Assembly (NCBI GenBank): GCA_003280245.1
Contig: QCFN01000008.1
Coordinates: 1 to 48,466 of the forward strand
Source: Prochlorococcus sp. AG-363-J23
GTDB lineage: Bacteria > Cyanobacteriota > Cyanobacteriia > PCC-6307 > Cyanobiaceae
Length of the DNA: 48,466 nucleotides
Direction of reading: 5' to 3'
Shown here: one piece after another, positions 32,688-43,087 of the stretch
How the letters are laid out: each line of letters starts with the position of its first letter
Numbering within the stretch: the stretch's first letter is position 1
Translations under genes and position numbers: made by a program
Notes under the pieces: model-generated
The model's input: the letters and a program-made list of their open reading frames with translations, nothing else
What the model was told of the DNA's origin: nothing
Databases searched by the model: none

Positions 32688-33455
32688 TTGGTATTACATA
32701 AAAGACTCTTGATAGAAAGTGATCGCATTAGATCAATCAGTTCAGTAGACAGATCCTTGTCTCTTCGAGATGAAGAAATACATTATTTGCGTAGAGTCCT
32801 GAGACTAGTTGAGGGAAGTGTAATAGAAATTACTGATGGCATGGGTCACCTTTGGAAAGGAACTTTTCACTCTAGTCGAAACATACTGTTCACATCTCTC
32901 TATGATAATCCAATTAAAATAGCTAGAAGAAAAAAACCATTAATAGGTATTGCTGTTGTTACTCCACGAAGAGGTTTTGATGATGCGTTGAGAATGAGCT
33001 GTGAATTAGGTGTAGATAAGGTCCAACTTCTTTCTTCTGAATATAGGACATCTCAACCAGAAGATCGCTTTTGTAGATGGAACACAATTATTAAGCAATC
33101 TATTAAGCAATCAGAGCGTTTGTGGTCTACTGAATTAATTGAGATAATGGATTTTCAGGAGTTTTTGATTTCCAAAGCGTCTAATAAGAGTATTGCTTTA
33201 TCTATAGCTGTATCAAGAGAGGAATGTATTAAAGATGTTGATTTTTTGATTGGAAATGATAATAGATCTCTTGAAGAGATCTGGTTGATAATAGGACCTG
33301 AGGGAGGCTGGACTCTTGAGGAGAGAAATTTTGCTGATTTATTAGGAGTTCAACCCTTAAGTTTTGGGGATTCTATTTTGAGAACTGTTACTGCAACCGT
33401 TATTGCTACGTACATAATGGTTTCATCTAGAGATAAATTAGTCATTAATGGTTAA
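32688..33455 (+). CDS. rsmE: 16S rRNA m3U1498 methyltransferase
   Basis: A 255-residue SPOUT-class enzyme that methylates N3 of U1498 in 16S rRNA. The knotted C-terminal SAM site is visible as IIGPEGGWTLEERNFA and SFGDSILRTVTATVIATYI, and the N-terminal part is the PUA-like domain. Start codon is TTG at 32688, directly after the DUF3531 gene. RsmE normally has LGxRILRTETA; here SFGDSILRTVTA is a mild variation at the end of the motif. Confidence 0.9.
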   Translation: MVLHKRLLIESDRIRSISSVDRSLSLRDEEIHYLRRVLRLVEGSVIEITDGMGHLWKGTFHSSRNILFTSLYDNPIKIARRKKPLIGIAVVTPRRGFDDALRMSCELGVDKVQLLSSEYRTSQPEDRFCRWNTIIKQSIKQSERLWSTELIEIMDFQEFLISKASNKSIALSIAVSREECIKDVDFLIGNDNRSLEEIWLIIGPEGGWTLEERNFADLLGVQPLSFGDSILRTVTATVIATYIMVSSRDKLVING

Positions 33456-33496
33456 TTTGTATTCCTGGAGTGTTGCCCCTTTCTTTATAAAGAACC

Positions 33497-34243
33497 ATGT
33501 ATTTTCTTCCTTCAACTTCTCAATGGCTGATTGGGGGGGGGCTTAACACCTTTCTTATCTTAGTTCTTTATAAACGACTCCCGTTGCTTACTTCCAGGGG
33601 CTGGTTGCATGCTGGTTTACTTGGGACAATTCTTTGGGGAGCTCTAGGATGGCGAGGTTGGTTATCAGTTGTTTTTTATTTTGTTTTGGGGTCTGCGGTT
33701 ACCAAGCTAGGCTTTAAATATAAAAATGATAAGGGTATTGCCGAGGCTAGAGGTGGAAAAAGAGGACCGGAGAATGTATGGGGATCAGCTGCTACTGGGG
33801 CATTATTAGCAATGGCTTTCCAATTTGGTTTGGGAACTGATCAGATTTTACTTTTGGGATTTGCATCAAGTTTTTCAGCGAAGTTAGCAGATACTTTTGG
33901 TAGTGAAATTGGCAAAAGGTGGGGTAGCAAAGCATTTTTAATTACGACTTTTAGGGCGGTTCCTGCAGGAACTGATGGAGCTATATCTTTAGAAGGGACC
34001 ATTGCCAGTGCTTTTGGGAGCTTATTAATGTCTTACATTATGTATTTAATGGGTATATTGACTTGGGGTATGCCAGTAGTAGTTGTATTTTCTGTTGGAT
34101 TTGTTGCCACACTTTTTGAAAGTTTTATAGGCGCTATTTTACAAAATAGGATTAGTTGGCTTAATAATGAGATGATAAATTTTTTGCAAACTGCCTTTGC
34201 AGCAATATTAGGTATGGTGATTTTAGGGAATCAATTGATTTAG
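33497..34243 (+). CDS. DUF92/TIGR00297 membrane protein (VTE6-like)
   Basis: A 248-residue polytopic membrane protein with about six helices. The conserved stretch GGKRGPENVWGSAATGALLA, then ASSFSAKLADTFGSEIGKRW and TTFRAVPAGTDGAISLEGT is the signature of the DUF92 family. Plant and cyanobacterial members (VTE6) act as phytyl-phosphate kinases that recycle phytol for tocopherol and chlorophyll synthesis. The kinase role here is inferred from that homology. Starts with ATG at 33497. Confidence 0.85.
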   Translation: MYFLPSTSQWLIGGGLNTFLILVLYKRLPLLTSRGWLHAGLLGTILWGALGWRGWLSVVFYFVLGSAVTKLGFKYKNDKGIAEARGGKRGPENVWGSAATGALLAMAFQFGLGTDQILLLGFASSFSAKLADTFGSEIGKRWGSKAFLITTFRAVPAGTDGAISLEGTIASAFGSLLMSYIMYLMGILTWGMPVVVVFSVGFVATLFESFIGAILQNRISWLNNEMINFLQTAFAAILGMVILGNQLI

Positions 34244-34255
34244 AAACATTTAAAT

Positions 34256-34927
34256 TCATGTAAACGTTACGTTTTTTGTATGTTCTAGTTCGGCCCATTC
34301 TAATAGTGCATTCCAGTTTAGAAGTTTTTGAAATATCCATTGATGACCATCTGAGTTTAAATGTATACCATCTGGTTCAATCCAAGTCTTCCAGAAGGGA
34401 TTTGAAATCATTTTTTTATGAATTGGTAAAAAAGGAATATTTTCTTCAAGGCAAGCTTCTTCAATTTGTGCTTCATATATATTGATTGATTCATTTGAAT
34501 ACCATAGACAATCTGCAAATGGCATAACTTCTTCATCTACTGGAGTTAGTCCTATGATCATTACTTTGGTTTGTATCTTTATGTCTTTTAATAATTGTTG
34601 AAAGCCAAACCTATAAGCCTCTGAGGAAAGCTGTGGACGACCATTTGGTTTGCCTATTCGAGCAGAGTCATTGAGGCCTACCATTATTAATACTCCATCA
34701 GGAACTTTCCTTCGAAGTTCACCTCTACAATGCCATTCATTTGACCAACGTGCGGTGACTTTTTCAAGTCCATCCCCCCTTACCCCTAACGAGTAAACAA
34801 CCGGTGCATTTGGTTGTTTCATCCAATTACAACGTAATCGCTCACACCATCCACCTCCTTCTAGATCTGCCCAGCCAAATACGCAGCTATCTCCAAGCAC
34901 TATCAGTTGTTTTGTTTTATTGATCAT
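34256..34927 (-). CDS. SGNH/GDSL-family hydrolase
   Basis: A 223-residue esterase-like protein. Block I is LGDSCVFGW with Ser as nucleophile, block II SLGVRGDGL (Gly), block III VGLNDS (Asn), and block V DGIHLNSDGH with the Asp/His pair. No signal peptide, so cytoplasmic. The substrate (an ester, thioester or O-acetyl group) is unknown. It is convergent with the DUF92 gene and downstream of phnE on the same strand. Confidence 0.85.
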   Translation of the reverse strand: MINKTKQLIVLGDSCVFGWADLEGGGWCERLRCNWMKQPNAPVVYSLGVRGDGLEKVTARWSNEWHCRGELRRKVPDGVLIMVGLNDSARIGKPNGRPQLSSEAYRFGFQQLLKDIKIQTKVMIIGLTPVDEEVMPFADCLWYSNESINIYEAQIEEACLEENIPFLPIHKKMISNPFWKTWIEPDGIHLNSDGHQWIFQKLLNWNALLEWAELEHTKNVTFT

Positions 34928-34967
34928 TCAAGGGGATTGTAATTTTATAAGGATTGATCTCTAACAC

Positions 34968-36512
34968 TTATTGTAAATATGCTTTGTATTTGTCCAGAAG
35001 CCAGAAATTACTAATTTCCTTGCTTAATATCTCTCCAGAAATTGTCAACATTGAATAAATTGTAATAAGTACTAGTACTTCAGCCCAATTGAAGGAGCTT
35101 AATGATTCCATTAGTTGCCAACCCAACCCAGTTCCTCCTACTAGCCCAACAATAGCAGTCTCTCTGAGAATTACATCCGCCCTATAAGCGGCATAAGAAA
35201 GGTAGCTTGAGGAATTTTCAACAAGACATCCGTATAACCAGGCTGAATTTTTACTAACTCCATAAGTTTGAAAAGCCTTTAACTTTTTATCGCCATTGGT
35301 TTGGATCTTTTCTTTTAAAAATCTTCCCATAATACCAATATTTTGAATACTAAGAGCTAAAGCCGCCACAGCAAAACCTGGAGTAGAAATAAGTAGTAGA
35401 AGAAGTGCTGTCAAAGGAGGGGGAATAATCCTCATTATCGACCAGATAGAACTTTGTATAATTTGTCCGTAACGGGTTGGCCAAAGTAGTATTCCCACTG
35501 CTGGAATTCCGATTACAATACCAGAAGTAAATATTGTAAGTATTAAAGTGCTAAATGTAAGATTTAACAAAGGGAGTTCATTTATTGCATTTATTATTTC
35601 ATTAATTGATGGCCAATATATTGAATTAAAATTGGGACTTACTAATATGTCAATATCTAATTGCTTCAGTCTTATTATGCAGGCTATAAATATTATTCCC
35701 CCAATGATTGGTGAAAACAGAATTAATCTAATTGCTTGAGGAGAAAAACAAAATTTTCTTCTATACCATCCTAAAATATGTTCAAGTAATATGATAAATA
35801 TTCCTATTATCCAGATACTTGTCCACATTTCATTGAACTCTAGTGACTGGAGACTTAGTTGAATATCAGTACCTATTCCTCCGAACCCAAAGATTCCTAG
35901 TATTGTTGCTGACCTTAGTGAGCACTCTAATCTGTATCCTCCATAACTTATTAATAAGGGTATTATCTTTGGTAATATGGCTGTTATGATAATTGAGAAA
36001 GGATTGCCTCCAGTTTGCCTAATTGCTCGTAGTGATTTTATATCAATAGTATCTATTTGATCACTGATCACTCTTGCTGTTAAGGAAGAGTATGGGATTA
36101 ATATAGCTAGTATTCCTACTAATCCATTTAAACCCATAATTTGTAGCAGTAGTAGGCTCCATAAGATTTCATGTATAGACCTAGGTATGCTTAGTATCTT
36201 TCTCATTAAAGGCGCACATATTTTGGGTCCATTAAGTATTTTCCAGATAACACTAGAACTTATTAGCCCTAATAGAAAGCCAAGGATTATGCTTAGTAGC
36301 CATCCGATAAAAGCTATACATACTGTTATTTGAAGTCCATCCCAAGTGCTTTTTAGCAATAATATGCTTTTAGAGGGATTAAATGCTGATGTTATAACTC
36401 TAATTAAAAGATAACTTCCTCCATCATGAAATCCTTGTCCTATTAATATAAGTACTGGTATAATTGCTAGCGCCGGAATTATTGATAGGATTGTTGGATT
36501 TAGCCACTTCAT
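34968..36512 (-). CDS. phnE: Phosphonate/phosphite-type ABC permease (double-length PhnE)
   Basis: A 514-residue membrane protein with about twelve helices. It comprises two homologous permease halves, each with an EAA-like loop (SLRAIRQTGGNPFSIIITAI and KLKAFQTYGVSKNSAWLYGC) and each followed by a GFGGIGT- or GGTGLGW-like end. A usual PhnE has one such half, so this gene is a fused tandem PhnE. It should carry phosphonates or phosphite with PhnC and PhnD. It starts with ATG 8 bases after phnC. The substrate is not proven; phosphite or phosphonates would both suit a phosphate-poor ocean. Confidence 0.85.
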   Translation of the reverse strand: MKWLNPTILSIIPALAIIPVLILIGQGFHDGGSYLLIRVITSAFNPSKSILLLKSTWDGLQITVCIAFIGWLLSIILGFLLGLISSSVIWKILNGPKICAPLMRKILSIPRSIHEILWSLLLLQIMGLNGLVGILAILIPYSSLTARVISDQIDTIDIKSLRAIRQTGGNPFSIIITAILPKIIPLLISYGGYRLECSLRSATILGIFGFGGIGTDIQLSLQSLEFNEMWTSIWIIGIFIILLEHILGWYRRKFCFSPQAIRLILFSPIIGGIIFIACIIRLKQLDIDILVSPNFNSIYWPSINEIINAINELPLLNLTFSTLILTIFTSGIVIGIPAVGILLWPTRYGQIIQSSIWSIMRIIPPPLTALLLLLISTPGFAVAALALSIQNIGIMGRFLKEKIQTNGDKKLKAFQTYGVSKNSAWLYGCLVENSSSYLSYAAYRADVILRETAIVGLVGGTGLGWQLMESLSSFNWAEVLVLITIYSMLTISGEILSKEISNFWLLDKYKAYLQ

Positions 36513-36520
36513 ATTTATTT

Positions 36521-37258
36521 TTATGAATATAGATAGTTAATGTCAAGTTCGTTAATTTCATTAACAGATTTATTTATTATTATCTTTCCCTCTCGAAGTC
36601 CAATAATCCGATCAAAGCTCTTTATTAAATCTGGTCTATGCAAGCTAACTAATATTGTTTTGGGGGGCGAAACTTTTTCATTTAATGTTCTTGACTGTAG
36701 GAGATTTAATGTTTGCTTTACTAATGTTGGGTCTAAGTTGGAAAAAGGTTCATCAGCAAGTAGTAGTTCTGCCTCTTGACGTAACATTCTTGCTATAGCA
36801 ATCCTTTGTCTTTGTCCTCCCGAGAGCAATTTTATGTTTGCATTGTGATATACAGCAGGCAAACCAGCGGCTAATAGACATAGACTTGAAAAGTGAGGAT
36901 TTAGTGTCCCTGTTAAGTTTCTTATTGCCCAAATTAAATTATTTTTTCCTAGCGCACCGCAATTAACATTTTGAATCGAACTTAACTCATCGATCAGTAG
37001 AAGTTCTTGCCATATAGTTGCTATTTTCTGGCGCTTCTTCTGATTAATTCTATGTATATTTTCACCCTTAAATAATACATGTCCTTCATCTGGATAAAGA
37101 GCTCCGTTTGCTATGGATATTAAGCTGCTTTTGCCTGATCCACTTTTACCCAAAAGTGCTATTTTTTCTCCAGAATAAATCTTTAAATTAATATTAGTTA
37201 ACCTATTAGTTTTTCTTCCACGTAATCTAATATTTGACAGCTCATGAATTACCTTCAT
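36521..37258 (-). CDS. phnC: Phosphonate/phosphite-type ABC ATP-binding protein
   Basis: A 245-residue ATPase: Walker A LLGKSGSGKSSL, signature LSGGQRQRIAIARML, Walker B LLLADEPFSNLDP, H-loop SLHRPD. The order and size match PhnC. The stop of phnD overlaps its start by 4 bases (ATGA), and phnE follows 8 bases later, so phnD-phnC-phnE form one operon on the minus strand. Confidence 0.9.
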   Translation of the reverse strand: MKVIHELSNIRLRGRKTNRLTNINLKIYSGEKIALLGKSGSGKSSLISIANGALYPDEGHVLFKGENIHRINQKKRQKIATIWQELLLIDELSSIQNVNCGALGKNNLIWAIRNLTGTLNPHFSSLCLLAAGLPAVYHNANIKLLSGGQRQRIAIARMLRQEAELLLADEPFSNLDPTLVKQTLNLLQSRTLNEKVSPPKTILVSLHRPDLIKSFDRIIGLREGKIIINKSVNEINELDINYLYS

Positions 37259-38154
37259 CTTATTTTTCCGATTTCTCTTCCTATTTCTTCGATTAATTTA
37301 TAATCCTTTTCATAAGCTGGGATAAATTTATTAGCGCCAAATAATCCAAGTATTTTGGCGCCATCACTTGATTTTTTGTTTAAGTTAAGCAAGGTAGTCT
37401 TTAGTTTTGATGTAAAGCCTGAGCCAAATCTTTTGTCTAGTCCTGGTTGCGCTAACCAGTGATAGTCAACATAAGGGGGAGTAGTCCAAATAACTGAAAC
37501 TTTGTTTGTATCTACTCTATTTCTTTTAAGATTAGATTCCCATACTTGCTTGTTTAAGGCTCCTACTTCGTAAGCCCCACTTTCTACAAGGGCAATAGTT
37601 GTATCATGGCTTCCGCTAAAGCCAGGCATTTTTCCTGAAAAATCTACTAATTCAACTTTTGATTTCTTAAGAAAATATTGTGGCATGAGCCTTCCAGAAG
37701 TTGAATTAGTAGATCCAAATGTGAATCGCTTGTCTTTAAGTTGAGAAAGTTCAGCTGGATCGGATATTTTCTTTATATTTGCTTTCCTATTAGCTATAAA
37801 GACGCTTCTGAATTTTGAATCTATGTCTCTTTGTGCTAGAACCTTAGCGCCTGCTCTTTGTAGTCTTGCTTGAACACCTGTTAATCCTCCAAACCATACA
37901 AGATCTAAGTCTCCTGTTCTGAATGCACTTACAGTTGCAGCATAGTTTGTGACAGGTATATATTTGACCTCGACTTTTAACTCTTTGCTTAACTTATTAG
38001 ATAAGAGGCTATATAACCTATTTAAATGTTCAGGATTCTGATCAGGAATTGCACCAATAGTTAAAATTTCTTTACTACGTGCCAATACATTTGAGGCCCC
38101 TAATATTGTAACTAATCCACCTAGTAAGATGATAAAGACAGATCTTCTTTTCAT
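37255..38154 (-). CDS. phnD: Phosphonate/phosphite-type periplasmic binding protein
   Basis: A 299-residue solute-binding protein with signal peptide (residues 1-25). The mature part matches the PhnD/PtxB family: IGAIPDQNPEHLNRLYSLLS near the N-terminus, GDLDLVWFGGLTGVQARL, and FTFGSTNSTSGRLMPQYFL, whose Ser/Thr residues bind the phosphorus oxyanion. It is the first gene of the phn operon. In cyanobacteria such proteins bind phosphite or methylphosphonate, but specificity cannot be decided from sequence. Upstream lies aspC. Confidence 0.9.
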   Translation of the reverse strand: MKRRSVFIILLGGLVTILGASNVLARSKEILTIGAIPDQNPEHLNRLYSLLSNKLSKELKVEVKYIPVTNYAATVSAFRTGDLDLVWFGGLTGVQARLQRAGAKVLAQRDIDSKFRSVFIANRKANIKKISDPAELSQLKDKRFTFGSTNSTSGRLMPQYFLKKSKVELVDFSGKMPGFSGSHDTTIALVESGAYEVGALNKQVWESNLKRNRVDTNKVSVIWTTPPYVDYHWLAQPGLDKRFGSGFTSKLKTTLLNLNKKSSDGAKILGLFGANKFIPAYEKDYKLIEEIGREIGKIR

Positions 38155-38188
38155 TGTAATTTATTAATTAATGCAATTATATGTATTC

Positions 38189-39367
38189 CTAGAATTTTGC
38201 CATGAAGTTTTTAAGCCTTTTGAGACCTTCGGCAATTGTCTCATTAGATGCAGCGCAGGATAGACGAATACATTGGTCATTTCCAAATGGTTTTCCAGGG
38301 ACCATAGCCAGTCCAACTTCCTCAAGAGCTCTTTCACAAAAAGCGATTGAACCACCAAAGTTTGTAGGAAGCTTAGGAAAGGCATAAAAAGCACCTTGAG
38401 GTGGAACCAACTTAATTCCTTCTATTTGCATTAAACCTTTGGTAAGTGTTTCTCTTCTATTGTTATAAATGTTTGCCATTTGGAGAACGCATTCTTTGCT
38501 TCCTTGTATTGCTGCCAAGGCTCCTCGTTGTGCAAAACTACAAACATTACTTGTTGTTTGACTTTGAAGTGCTGCGGCTGCTTTGATTACATCTTCCCTA
38601 CCGGCAAGATAGCCAACACGCCATCCAGTCATGGCCCAACTCTTAGCAAAACCATTCACTGTAAAAACTCTATCTTTCAAGTCTGGGGCTATGGATGCAA
38701 AACTTTCATGTTTCTCTCCATCAGCTAATAAAAATTCGTAAATTTCATCAGACATAAGAAGTAAATTTGAATATTTACGCATGATCTCGGCAATAAGTGA
38801 CATTTCATTGTTGGAAATTATTCGTCCTGTTGGATTCCCCGGTGAATTAAGGACTATAAGCTTAGTTTTTAAATTAATAGATTTTTCCAGTGCTTCTATA
38901 TCTAGCAAGAAGCCATCATCGGGGTTGGAGGTGATTGTTACCGGGGTAGCACCTGCAAGAGATACAATTTCGGGATAGCTAAGCCAATAAGGAGATGGAA
39001 TAATTACTTCATCTCCTGGATTGAGGATAACTTGGAATAGGTTGTATATGGCTTGCTTACCTCCATTGGTTACCAAAACATTGTTTGTAGTGGTTGGAAT
39101 GTTATTAGTCTGGGTAAGTTTTTCTGCGATGGCGGCTCGAAGAATTGGGTCGCCTGAGGCTGGACCGTATTTTGTTATTCCATCTTGTAAAGCCTTTTGA
39201 GCTGCTTCAACTATGAAATTAGGCGTATCGAAATCAGGTTCCCCAGCGCTTAAGCTGCAAATATCTCGACCTTCATCTCTAAGAACCTTGGCCCTGCTAG
39301 TAATAGCAAGTGTTAGGGATGGTTGAAGGGAAATTGCCCGTGATGAAAGTACTTGAAGGTGAGGCAT
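38189..39367 (-). CDS. aspC: Aspartate aminotransferase
   Basis: 392 residues from the ATG at 39367; an ATG at 39391 adds eight residues. It is a PLP-dependent class I aminotransferase with SLSAGEPDFDTP, the PLP-lysine in GFAKSWAMTGWRVGYLAG, and the substrate-binding Arg in CIRLSCAASNE. It converts oxaloacetate and glutamate to aspartate and 2-oxoglutarate; a prephenate-aminotransferase activity of this subgroup is also known. Start preference is based on MPHLQVLSSRAISLQPS, which resembles other cyanobacterial AspC N-termini. Confidence 0.9.
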   Translation of the reverse strand: MPHLQVLSSRAISLQPSLTLAITSRAKVLRDEGRDICSLSAGEPDFDTPNFIVEAAQKALQDGITKYGPASGDPILRAAIAEKLTQTNNIPTTTNNVLVTNGGKQAIYNLFQVILNPGDEVIIPSPYWLSYPEIVSLAGATPVTITSNPDDGFLLDIEALEKSINLKTKLIVLNSPGNPTGRIISNNEMSLIAEIMRKYSNLLLMSDEIYEFLLADGEKHESFASIAPDLKDRVFTVNGFAKSWAMTGWRVGYLAGREDVIKAAAALQSQTTSNVCSFAQRGALAAIQGSKECVLQMANIYNNRRETLTKGLMQIEGIKLVPPQGAFYAFPKLPTNFGGSIAFCERALEEVGLAMVPGKPFGNDQCIRLSCAASNETIAEGLKRLKNFMAKF

Positions 39368-39456
39368 CAGTGACGCACCTTTATGGTGCATCTAAAGACT
39401 ACATACTGCCTGTTTTCGAGCTTTAGACAACCTTTTTGATACTTTGCCAGATTTTT

Positions 39457-39840
39457 ATGTCAAGACCCTCAGTGAGTTTGGCCATAGCTTCTAGCAATCC
39501 AATGAAGCTTGCTGAATTTTATTCGTTAATTTTAGAAGCGAAAATTTTGAATGGTAGTAGTAATTCCCATTTTCTTATAACTTATTCAGATTCCCTAATG
39601 ATAGAAATATATAAAGGGAGGATATTTCTCAAAAGGTTTAGGCAAGGTAGAACAATTGCACCTTGTTTTGAGAAGCAATCCTCATTAGATCCCTTAGAGG
39701 AATTGAGACTCTGGTGTGCAAAGATAATAGGATTTGGTGCCAAAATAATAGAATGTGAAAAATCTTTCAGTTTTGGAGCAGAGGCATGGTTGGAAGATCC
39801 CGATGGAAATGCTTTTATAATTCTTATTCGGAACAAATAG
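39457..39840 (+). CDS. Glyoxalase/VOC-fold protein
   Basis: 127 residues from the ATG at 39457 (a TTG at 39436 is an alternative). The VOC fold is visible from MKLAEFYSLILEAKI (first beta-alpha-beta module) and EAWLEDPDGNAFIILI (terminal strand with the metal-ligand-type region). Not all expected metal ligands are present, so it may be a binding protein rather than an enzyme. It lies 40 bases before the uracil-DNA glycosylase gene. Function unknown. Confidence 0.75.
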   Translation: MSRPSVSLAIASSNPMKLAEFYSLILEAKILNGSSNSHFLITYSDSLMIEIYKGRIFLKRFRQGRTIAPCFEKQSSLDPLEELRLWCAKIIGFGAKIIECEKSFSFGAEAWLEDPDGNAFIILIRNK

Positions 39841-39879
39841 GTATTTTAATTCTAGGATTCAGTAGAGATGCTTGTTTAA

Positions 39880-40443
39880 GTGGATAGTTCTATTTTAAGT
39901 GCGTGCGATTCATGCACTTCTTGTGTCCTTTCACGAACTAGAAAAAAAGTAGTGTTTTCTAGGGGAAGTGAAAAAGCACGCCTAATGTTGATTGGAGAAG
40001 CACCTGGAGCTTCAGAGGATGCTCTTGGTAAGCCCTTTGTTGGTCGATCAGGCAAGAAATTAAACTTTTTGCTAGAGAGTGTTGGTTTGAATATTCATGA
40101 AGATATTTATATTTGTAATGCTGTTAAGTGCAGGCCTCCAAAAAATCGGAGGCCAACAAAACTAGAGATGGCAGCTTGTCGACCTTGGCTCGCTAAGCAA
40201 ATTCAGCTAGTAGATCCGCTTGTGATTATCCTTGCTGGTTCAACAGCTGTTGAGGCCATACTTGGAATTAAAGGAGGAATCACCTCTCTTAGGGGGAATT
40301 GGCGACAATGGGAAGGGAGATGGGTTATGCCCCTTTTTCATCCCTCATATCTTCTAAGAAACCCATCACTGAATAAAGGTTCTCCATCAGAACTAACAAG
40401 ACAGGATCTTCTGAAGGTCAAAAAAATGTTAGAACGATCTTAA
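39880..40443 (+). CDS. Family 4 uracil-DNA glycosylase
   Basis: A 187-residue Fe-S uracil-DNA glycosylase. Ligand cysteines are seen in ACDSCTSC and in CNAVKCRPP and AACRPWL; the active-site segments are LIGEAPGASEDALGKPFVG and the HPSYLLRN element. It removes uracil from DNA in base excision repair. The start is GTG at 39880. It lies in a plus-strand cluster before ispG. Confidence 0.9.
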   Translation: MDSSILSACDSCTSCVLSRTRKKVVFSRGSEKARLMLIGEAPGASEDALGKPFVGRSGKKLNFLLESVGLNIHEDIYICNAVKCRPPKNRRPTKLEMAACRPWLAKQIQLVDPLVIILAGSTAVEAILGIKGGITSLRGNWRQWEGRWVMPLFHPSYLLRNPSLNKGSPSELTRQDLLKVKKMLERS

Positions 40444-40476
40444 GCCTAAAGAAATCAAAAAAAATTTTTACAAGTC

Positions 40477-41700
40477 ATGACTTTGACTCAAGCGCAAAAA
40501 CTTTCCCAATCTTCTTCCAGGTATGACACTCAGGTTTGCCGAAGAAAGACCTGTACCGTCAATGTCGGGGATATATCTATTGGTAGTGACCATCCTGTTC
40601 GAGTTCAGTCGATGATTAATGAGGACACTCTTGACGTAGAAGCAGCCACTGAAGGAATAATTAGATTACATAAAGTTGGGAGTGAGATAGTAAGACTTAC
40701 TGTGCCATCACTAGCACATGCAAAGGCTGTTGGAGAAATCAGAAAACGACTTAAAGATAATTACCAACCTGTTCCTTTAGTTGCTGATGTTCATCACAAT
40801 GGTATGAAAATAGCTCTTGAGGTTGCTAAGCATGTTGATAAGGTAAGGATTAATCCAGGCCTATTTGTTTTTGAAAAAACAGATCCTAATCGTACTGAAT
40901 TTTCTTCGCAAGATATAACTGAGATTGGGGAATTAATAATTAAGAGATTCAAGCCTCTAGTGAACTTCCTTAAAGAGCATGATAAAGCTCTTCGAATCGG
41001 TGTTAATCATGGTTCATTGGCCGAACGGATGCTTTTCTCTTATGGAGATACTCCTTTAGGAATGGTGGAGTCGGCAATGGAGTTTATAAGAATTTGTGAT
41101 TCACTTGATTTTCACAATATTGTTGTTTCTATGAAAGCTTCTAGAGCTCCAGTGATGCTTGCAGCATATCGTTTAATGTCAGATACGATGGACAAGGAAG
41201 GTTTTAATTACCCTCTTCATCTAGGTGTTACTGAGGCCGGTGATGGGGATTATGGACGTATTAAAAGTACAGCTGGAATAGCAACTCTTTTAACTGAGGG
41301 TCTTGGTGACACTATTAGAGTCTCCTTGACAGAGGCTCCAGAGAAAGAAATACCTGTTTGCTATTCAATTTTACAAGCGGTAGGCCTTAGAAAAACCATG
41401 GTTGAATATATTAGCTGCCCTAGTTGTGGACGAACATTATTTAATCTTGAGGATGTTGTGAAGAAAGTCAGAGAAGCGACATTTCATTTAACTGGATTAG
41501 ATATAGCTGTTATGGGTTGCATTGTTAACGGACCTGGAGAAATGGCAGATGCCGATTATGGATATGTTGGAAAGGGCCCTGGTGTTATTGCGCTGTATAG
41601 GGGGAGAACTGAGATAAGAAAAGTTCCTGAAGATGAAGGGGTTGATGCTCTTATTCAGTTGATTAAGGAAGATGGAAATTGGGTTGAACCGCCAGCTTGA
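40477..41700 (+). CDS. ispG: 4-Hydroxy-3-methylbut-2-enyl diphosphate synthase
   Basis: A 407-residue GcpE/IspG enzyme of the MEP isoprenoid pathway. It carries [17 protein letters not shown] in the TIM-barrel, [13 protein letters not shown], and the [4Fe-4S] ligands in [15 protein letters not shown] and [20 protein letters not shown]. It makes HMBDP from MEcPP with two electrons from ferredoxin or flavodoxin. Precursors feed chlorophyll phytyl chains and carotenoids. It ends with TGA overlapping the start of the ctp gene. Confidence 0.97.
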   Translation: MTLTQAQKLSQSSSRYDTQVCRRKTCTVNVGDISIGSDHPVRVQSMINEDTLDVEAATEGIIRLHKVGSEIVRLTVPSLAHAKAVGEIRKRLKDNYQPVPLVADVHHNGMKIALEVAKHVDKVRINPGLFVFEKTDPNRTEFSSQDITEIGELIIKRFKPLVNFLKEHDKALRIGVNHGSLAERMLFSYGDTPLGMVESAMEFIRICDSLDFHNIVVSMKASRAPVMLAAYRLMSDTMDKEGFNYPLHLGVTEAGDGDYGRIKSTAGIATLLTEGLGDTIRVSLTEAPEKEIPVCYSILQAVGLRKTMVEYISCPSCGRTLFNLEDVVKKVREATFHLTGLDIAVMGCIVNGPGEMADADYGYVGKGPGVIALYRGRTEIRKVPEDEGVDALIQLIKEDGNWVEPPA

Positions 41701-43085
41701 TTACTAGAAAATCAATGAGATACAAGACCCTCATATCAGTATTTACCTCTTCCAATGTATATAAAGTTGGATCTATTCCTCTTTTATTTGCTTTTGGATT
41801 GGGTTCATTTTCTGTTGCATTCTCAAATGACTTTAAGGCTTTACCTAGTTCATCTCGACCTTCAATTATAGGTAGCCCTAAAGAGGTAATTGATCAGGTT
41901 TGGCAAATAGTTTATAGAGATTTCTTGGATTCTTCTGGTCAATACAGTCAAAGTACGTGGAAGGCATTGAGGATGGATCTTCTTTCTCGAAAATATGTGG
42001 ATAAGTCAGATTCATATCAAGCAATTCGAGAGATGCTCGAGAGTTTAGATGATCCATACACCCGTTTTTTAGACCCACAAGAATTTAAAGAAATGAAGAT
42101 TGATACTTCTGGAGAACTTTCTGGAGTTGGTATTAGGCTTGCTTTAGATGAAAAATCAGGGAGGTTACTTGTTGTTTCCCCAATAGATGCTACTCCAGCA
42201 TTTAGGGCTGGAGTTAAATCAAATGACATTATTAATTCAATAGATGGAAAATCGACAGATGGAATGAATATTCAAAATGCTGTGAGATTGATTAGAGGTA
42301 AGGAGGGAAGTCGCGTTACTCTTGGCTTGCTTAGAAATGGAGTAGAAATTGATGTGATATTAACTAGAGCTAGAATCGAAATTAATGCTGTTGATAGTCA
42401 TTTAAACCATACAAAGGGAGGGTTGAAAATTGGTTTTATTAGATTAAAACAATTTAATGCCAATTCAGCAAAAGAAATGAGGAAGGCCATTAAAGAACTT
42501 GAATCTAATGGCGCATTGGGTTATATCTTGGATCTTCGCGGAAACCCTGGTGGATTGTTGGAAGCAAGTGTAGATATAGCCAGACAGTTATTGGATAAGG
42601 GAACTATTGTTAGCACTGAAACTCGTGAGGGCATACATGATATTAGAAGAGCAGTAGGTAGAGCTCTGACTACAAGACCACTTGTGCTTTTAGTTGATAA
42701 AGGATCTGCTAGCGCAAGTGAGATTCTATCGGGGGCTATTCAAGACAATAAAAGAGGTCTCCTTGTTGGAGAGAAGACTTTTGGTAAAGGACTAGTTCAA
42801 TCAGTAAGGTCTTTATCAGATGGTTCTGGTATAACAGTAACAATAGCTAGATATTTAACACCTAAGGGTATTGATATTCATAAGAATGGAATACTTCCTG
42901 ATATATCGGTTAGCTTAACTGAGACTGAACTTTTGAATTTGAGACCAGAGCATTTAGGAACAGAAAAGGATAGTCAATATAAGGTTGGAGAGACAAGTTT
43001 AATTAAATTGTTGAATGGTGTAAATAAATTATCAAGTTATTCACCAACTAATTATAAGTTGGTTATGGGTCTTTCTAATTCCTAA
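41697..43085 (+). CDS. Carboxyl-terminal processing protease (CtpA/B-like)
   Basis: A 462-residue serine protease starting with TTG at 41697 inside the ispG stop (an ATG lies at 41715). It has an N-terminal hydrophobic signal or anchor (about residues 20-43), a PDZ domain ([37 protein letters not shown]) and the catalytic Ser-Lys dyad in [14 protein letters not shown] and [12 protein letters not shown]. Family members mature the D1 protein or trim membrane proteins in the lumen or periplasm; which subtype is unclear. It ends two bases before the convergent DUF1543 gene. Confidence 0.9.
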   Translation: MITRKSMRYKTLISVFTSSNVYKVGSIPLLFAFGLGSFSVAFSNDFKALPSSSRPSIIGSPKEVIDQVWQIVYRDFLDSSGQYSQSTWKALRMDLLSRKYVDKSDSYQAIREMLESLDDPYTRFLDPQEFKEMKIDTSGELSGVGIRLALDEKSGRLLVVSPIDATPAFRAGVKSNDIINSIDGKSTDGMNIQNAVRLIRGKEGSRVTLGLLRNGVEIDVILTRARIEINAVDSHLNHTKGGLKIGFIRLKQFNANSAKEMRKAIKELESNGALGYILDLRGNPGGLLEASVDIARQLLDKGTIVSTETREGIHDIRRAVGRALTTRPLVLLVDKGSASASEILSGAIQDNKRGLLVGEKTFGKGLVQSVRSLSDGSGITVTIARYLTPKGIDIHKNGILPDISVSLTETELLNLRPEHLGTEKDSQYKVGETSLIKLLNGVNKLSSYSPTNYKLVMGLSNS

Positions 43086-43087
43086 GT

